64,000 nt of DNA, taken from the NCBI RefSeq assembly GCF_014196845.1, contig NZ_JACIEM010000005.1, positions 310,001 through 374,000 on the forward strand, written 5' to 3'. This stretch comes from Aurantimonas endophytica (lineage in GTDB: Bacteria; Pseudomonadota; Alphaproteobacteria; Rhizobiales; Rhizobiaceae). The position numbers and the translations under genes were made by a program. This document shows positions 62,306 through 64,000 of this stretch, piece after piece. How positions within the stretch are numbered: the stretch's first letter is position 1; each line of letters starts with the position of its first letter. A model generated the notes under the pieces. The model saw nothing but the letters and a program-made list of their open reading frames with translations. It was not told where the DNA came from and ran no database searches.

Positions 62306-63670
62306 ATGAATGAGGCGTTGACCGCTTCGAATGCTCCGGCTGCAGGGACGCGGATCTTTGCGTCCGCAGAGCCCGCGCCGACGGAGCGAGGGACCGCTGT
62401 CGATCTTTGTTCCATCGCGGTCATCGGGCTCGGCTATGTCGGCCTGCCGCTGGCGGTGGAATTCAGCCGGACGCGAAAGGTCGTCGGCTTCGACATACGC
62501 GCCGAGCGGATCGCGGCGTTGCAGCAGGGGCAGGATGTGACGAGGGAGGTCGACGCGGACGGTCTTGCCGCGGCGACGTTCGCGACCTTCACCAGCGAGA
62601 CCGCCGATATTGCGGAATGCGGCATCTTCATCGTCACTGTGCCGACGCCGATCGACCAGGCCAACCGCCCCGATCTGTCGCCGCTGATCAGTGCGACGGA
62701 GATCGTCGGCAAGGCCATCTCGGAGGGCGCCTACGTCATCTTCGAGTCCACCGTCTATCCCGGCTGCACGCGCGATGTCTGCGTGCCGATCCTCGAACGG
62801 CTGTCCGGCCTGAAGCTCAACGAGGGCTTCTTCGTCGGCTATAGTCCGGAACGGGCGAACCCCGGCGACAAGGAACACCGGGTGACGACGATCACCAAGG
62901 TGACCAGCGGGTCGACACCGGAAGCGGCCGACTTCGTCGACCTTCTGTATGGATCGATCGTCACCGCCGGGACCCACAAGGCGAGTTCGATCGAGGTGGC
63001 CGAAGCGGCAAAAGTGATCGAGAACACCCAGCGCGATCTCAACATCGCGCTGATGAACGAGCTGTCGATCATCTTCGAGCGGCTCGGCATCGACACGCTG
63101 GAGGTGCTGGCGGCAGCGGGGACCAAGTGGAATTTCCTGCCGTTCCGGCCCGGCCTCGTGGGCGGCCACTGCATCGGCGTAGACCCCTACTACCTGACCC
63201 ACCGGGCACAGGAGGTCGGCTATCATCCGGAAGTCATCCTGGCCGGGCGCCGGATCAACGACCGGATGGGCGCCTATGTGGCGAACCAGGTGGCCCGGCT
63301 GATGATGCGCCGCGGCTGTCCCGTCGTCGGCAGTCGTATCCTCGTCATGGGCATCGCCTTCAAGGAAAACTGCCCGGACATCCGCAACTCGAAGGTGATC
63401 GACATCATTCGCGAACTTCAGGGCTTCAACGCCGAAATCGACGTCTGGGACCCCTGGGTCGCGCCGGGGGACTGTCGTCGCGAGCTTGGGCTCGAGTGTC
63501 TTGCCGAGGCGCCGGAGCCGGCGACCTATGACGGGATCGTCCTTGCCGTCGGGCACCGGGAGTTCGCCGCGATGGGCGCCGACGCCATCCGGGCGCTGGG
63601 CCGGGAGGGAGCGGTCTTCTACGACGTGAAGGGTGTCTTCGCGAAAACCGAGACGGACGGACGGCTCTGA
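62306..63670 (+). CDS. UDP-N-acetylhexosamine-type nucleotide-sugar dehydrogenase (TviB/WbpA family)
   Basis: A 454-residue UDP-sugar dehydrogenase. The NAD motif is [14 protein letters not shown] (about 40-53), the catalytic Cys289 sits in [12 protein letters not shown], and [18 protein letters not shown] and [16 protein letters not shown] identify the TviB/WbpA branch that oxidises UDP-HexNAc to the uronate. AGGGAAG precedes the ATG. The stop overlaps the epimerase start by one base (TGATG). It supplies an acidic aminosugar or uronic acid for the second polysaccharide. Confidence 0.9.
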   Translation: MNEALTASNAPAAGTRIFASAEPAPTERGTAVDLCSIAVIGLGYVGLPLAVEFSRTRKVVGFDIRAERIAALQQGQDVTREVDADGLAAATFATFTSETADIAECGIFIVTVPTPIDQANRPDLSPLISATEIVGKAISEGAYVIFESTVYPGCTRDVCVPILERLSGLKLNEGFFVGYSPERANPGDKEHRVTTITKVTSGSTPEAADFVDLLYGSIVTAGTHKASSIEVAEAAKVIENTQRDLNIALMNELSIIFERLGIDTLEVLAAAGTKWNFLPFRPGLVGGHCIGVDPYYLTHRAQEVGYHPEVILAGRRINDRMGAYVANQVARLMMRRGCPVVGSRILVMGIAFKENCPDIRNSKVIDIIRELQGFNAEIDVWDPWVAPGDCRRELGLECLAEAPEPATYDGIVLAVGHREFAAMGADAIRALGREGAVFYDVKGVFAKTETDGRL

Positions 63671-64000
63671 TGCGCATCCTCGTCACCGGCAATGCCGGCT
63701 TCATCGGCTATCACGTCGCCCGGCGGCTGCTCGAGCGCGGCGACAGCGTCATCGGCTTCGACGTGGTCAACGACTATTACGACCCGGCGCTCAAGGAAGC
63801 CCGGCTGAAGCGTCTCGACGAGACGGCGTCGACATCGTCGGGAGACTACCAGTTCGTCCGGGCCAATCTCGCCGATCGCGACGCCGTCGATTCCTGCTTC
63901 GCGGCACACACGCCGGACCGGGTGATCCACCTCGCGGCGCAGGCGGGCGTGCGCTACTCGATCGAGAACCCGCATGCCTATGTGGAAAGCAATATCGTCG
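63670..64000 (+). CDS. UDP-glucuronate 4-epimerase-like SDR, N-terminal part (cut by window edge)
   Basis: About 110 residues visible: [20 protein letters not shown], with the [20 protein letters not shown] segment typical of UDP-glucuronate 4-epimerases, and [15 protein letters not shown]. The catalytic YxxxK lies beyond the edge. It starts in the stop of the dehydrogenase gene, so it should act on the same UDP-sugar family, giving the galacto epimer. Confidence 0.88.
   Translation, partial: MRILVTGNAGFIGYHVARRLLERGDSVIGFDVVNDYYDPALKEARLKRLDETASTSSGDYQFVRANLADRDAVDSCFAAHTPDRVIHLAAQAGVRYSIENPHAYVESNIV

Overview
This 64 kb window comes from a GC-rich alphaproteobacterial chromosome or large plasmid, most likely of the order Hyphomicrobiales (Rhizobiales). 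The evidence is the ExoY/ExoF/ExoP-style exopolysaccharide genes, the many molybdenum hydroxylases of alphaproteobacterial type, TRAP transporters, dense codirectional operons with ATGA/GTGA overlaps and very high third-position GC. The genus cannot be fixed from the sequence alone. No tRNA, rRNA, CRISPR array or intact insertion sequence was seen.

Layout. (1) 1-2025: a GntR regulator, an ADP-ribosylglycohydrolase and the start of a PfkB-family kinase, the same set as E. coli yegW/yegU/yegV. (2) 2160-13672: a complete aerobic nicotinate (vitamin B3) degradation cluster. nicE-nicD-nicX-nicF plus a two-part sodium:solute symporter run leftward; the MarR regulator nicR also runs leftward; nicA-nicB and nicC run rightward. 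Three similar palindromes mark the three promoters. The genes take nicotinate through 6-hydroxynicotinate, 2,5-dihydroxypyridine, N-formylmaleamate, maleamate and maleate to fumarate. (3) 13877-17812: two SAM methyltransferases, a DedA membrane protein and a short-chain dehydrogenase. (4) 17893-23649: an IorAB-type molybdenum hydroxylase, a small secreted repeat protein and a divergent OmpR-type two-component system. (5) 23688-26832: Tat-exported aldo/keto reductase and metallo-beta-lactamase-fold hydrolase, with a divergent LysR regulator.

(6) 27161-47245: a Wzx/Wzy-type exopolysaccharide locus: galE, glycosyltransferases, a GH16 glycanase, exoY-like priming transferase, exoF-like export protein, two pyruvyltransferases, flippase, polymerase, an ExoP/Wzc-like co-polymerase with a degenerate P-loop, and a GMC oxidoreductase. 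TGC-N3-GCA palindromes lie inside three of its promoters. (7) 47349-54950: a TetR-controlled operon that joins a three-subunit molybdenum hydroxylase to a TRAP transporter. (8) 55298-57794: a SelO pseudokinase, a truncated metallo-hydrolase remnant and a FecR-like secreted protein. (9) 58133-64000: a second polysaccharide locus, opened by an RfaH-like NusG paralog and a leader with a hairpin and an ops-like GCGGTAGC core, followed by a priming glycosyltransferase and nucleotide-sugar genes (rfbB, rfbA, a UDP-sugar dehydrogenase and a UDP-sugar epimerase cut by the window edge).

The most interesting points are the NusG paralog with its ops-like leader, the shared palindromic operator in the exopolysaccharide promoters, the P-loop-less ExoP/Wzc protein, and the substrate-unknown molybdenum hydroxylase/TRAP operon.
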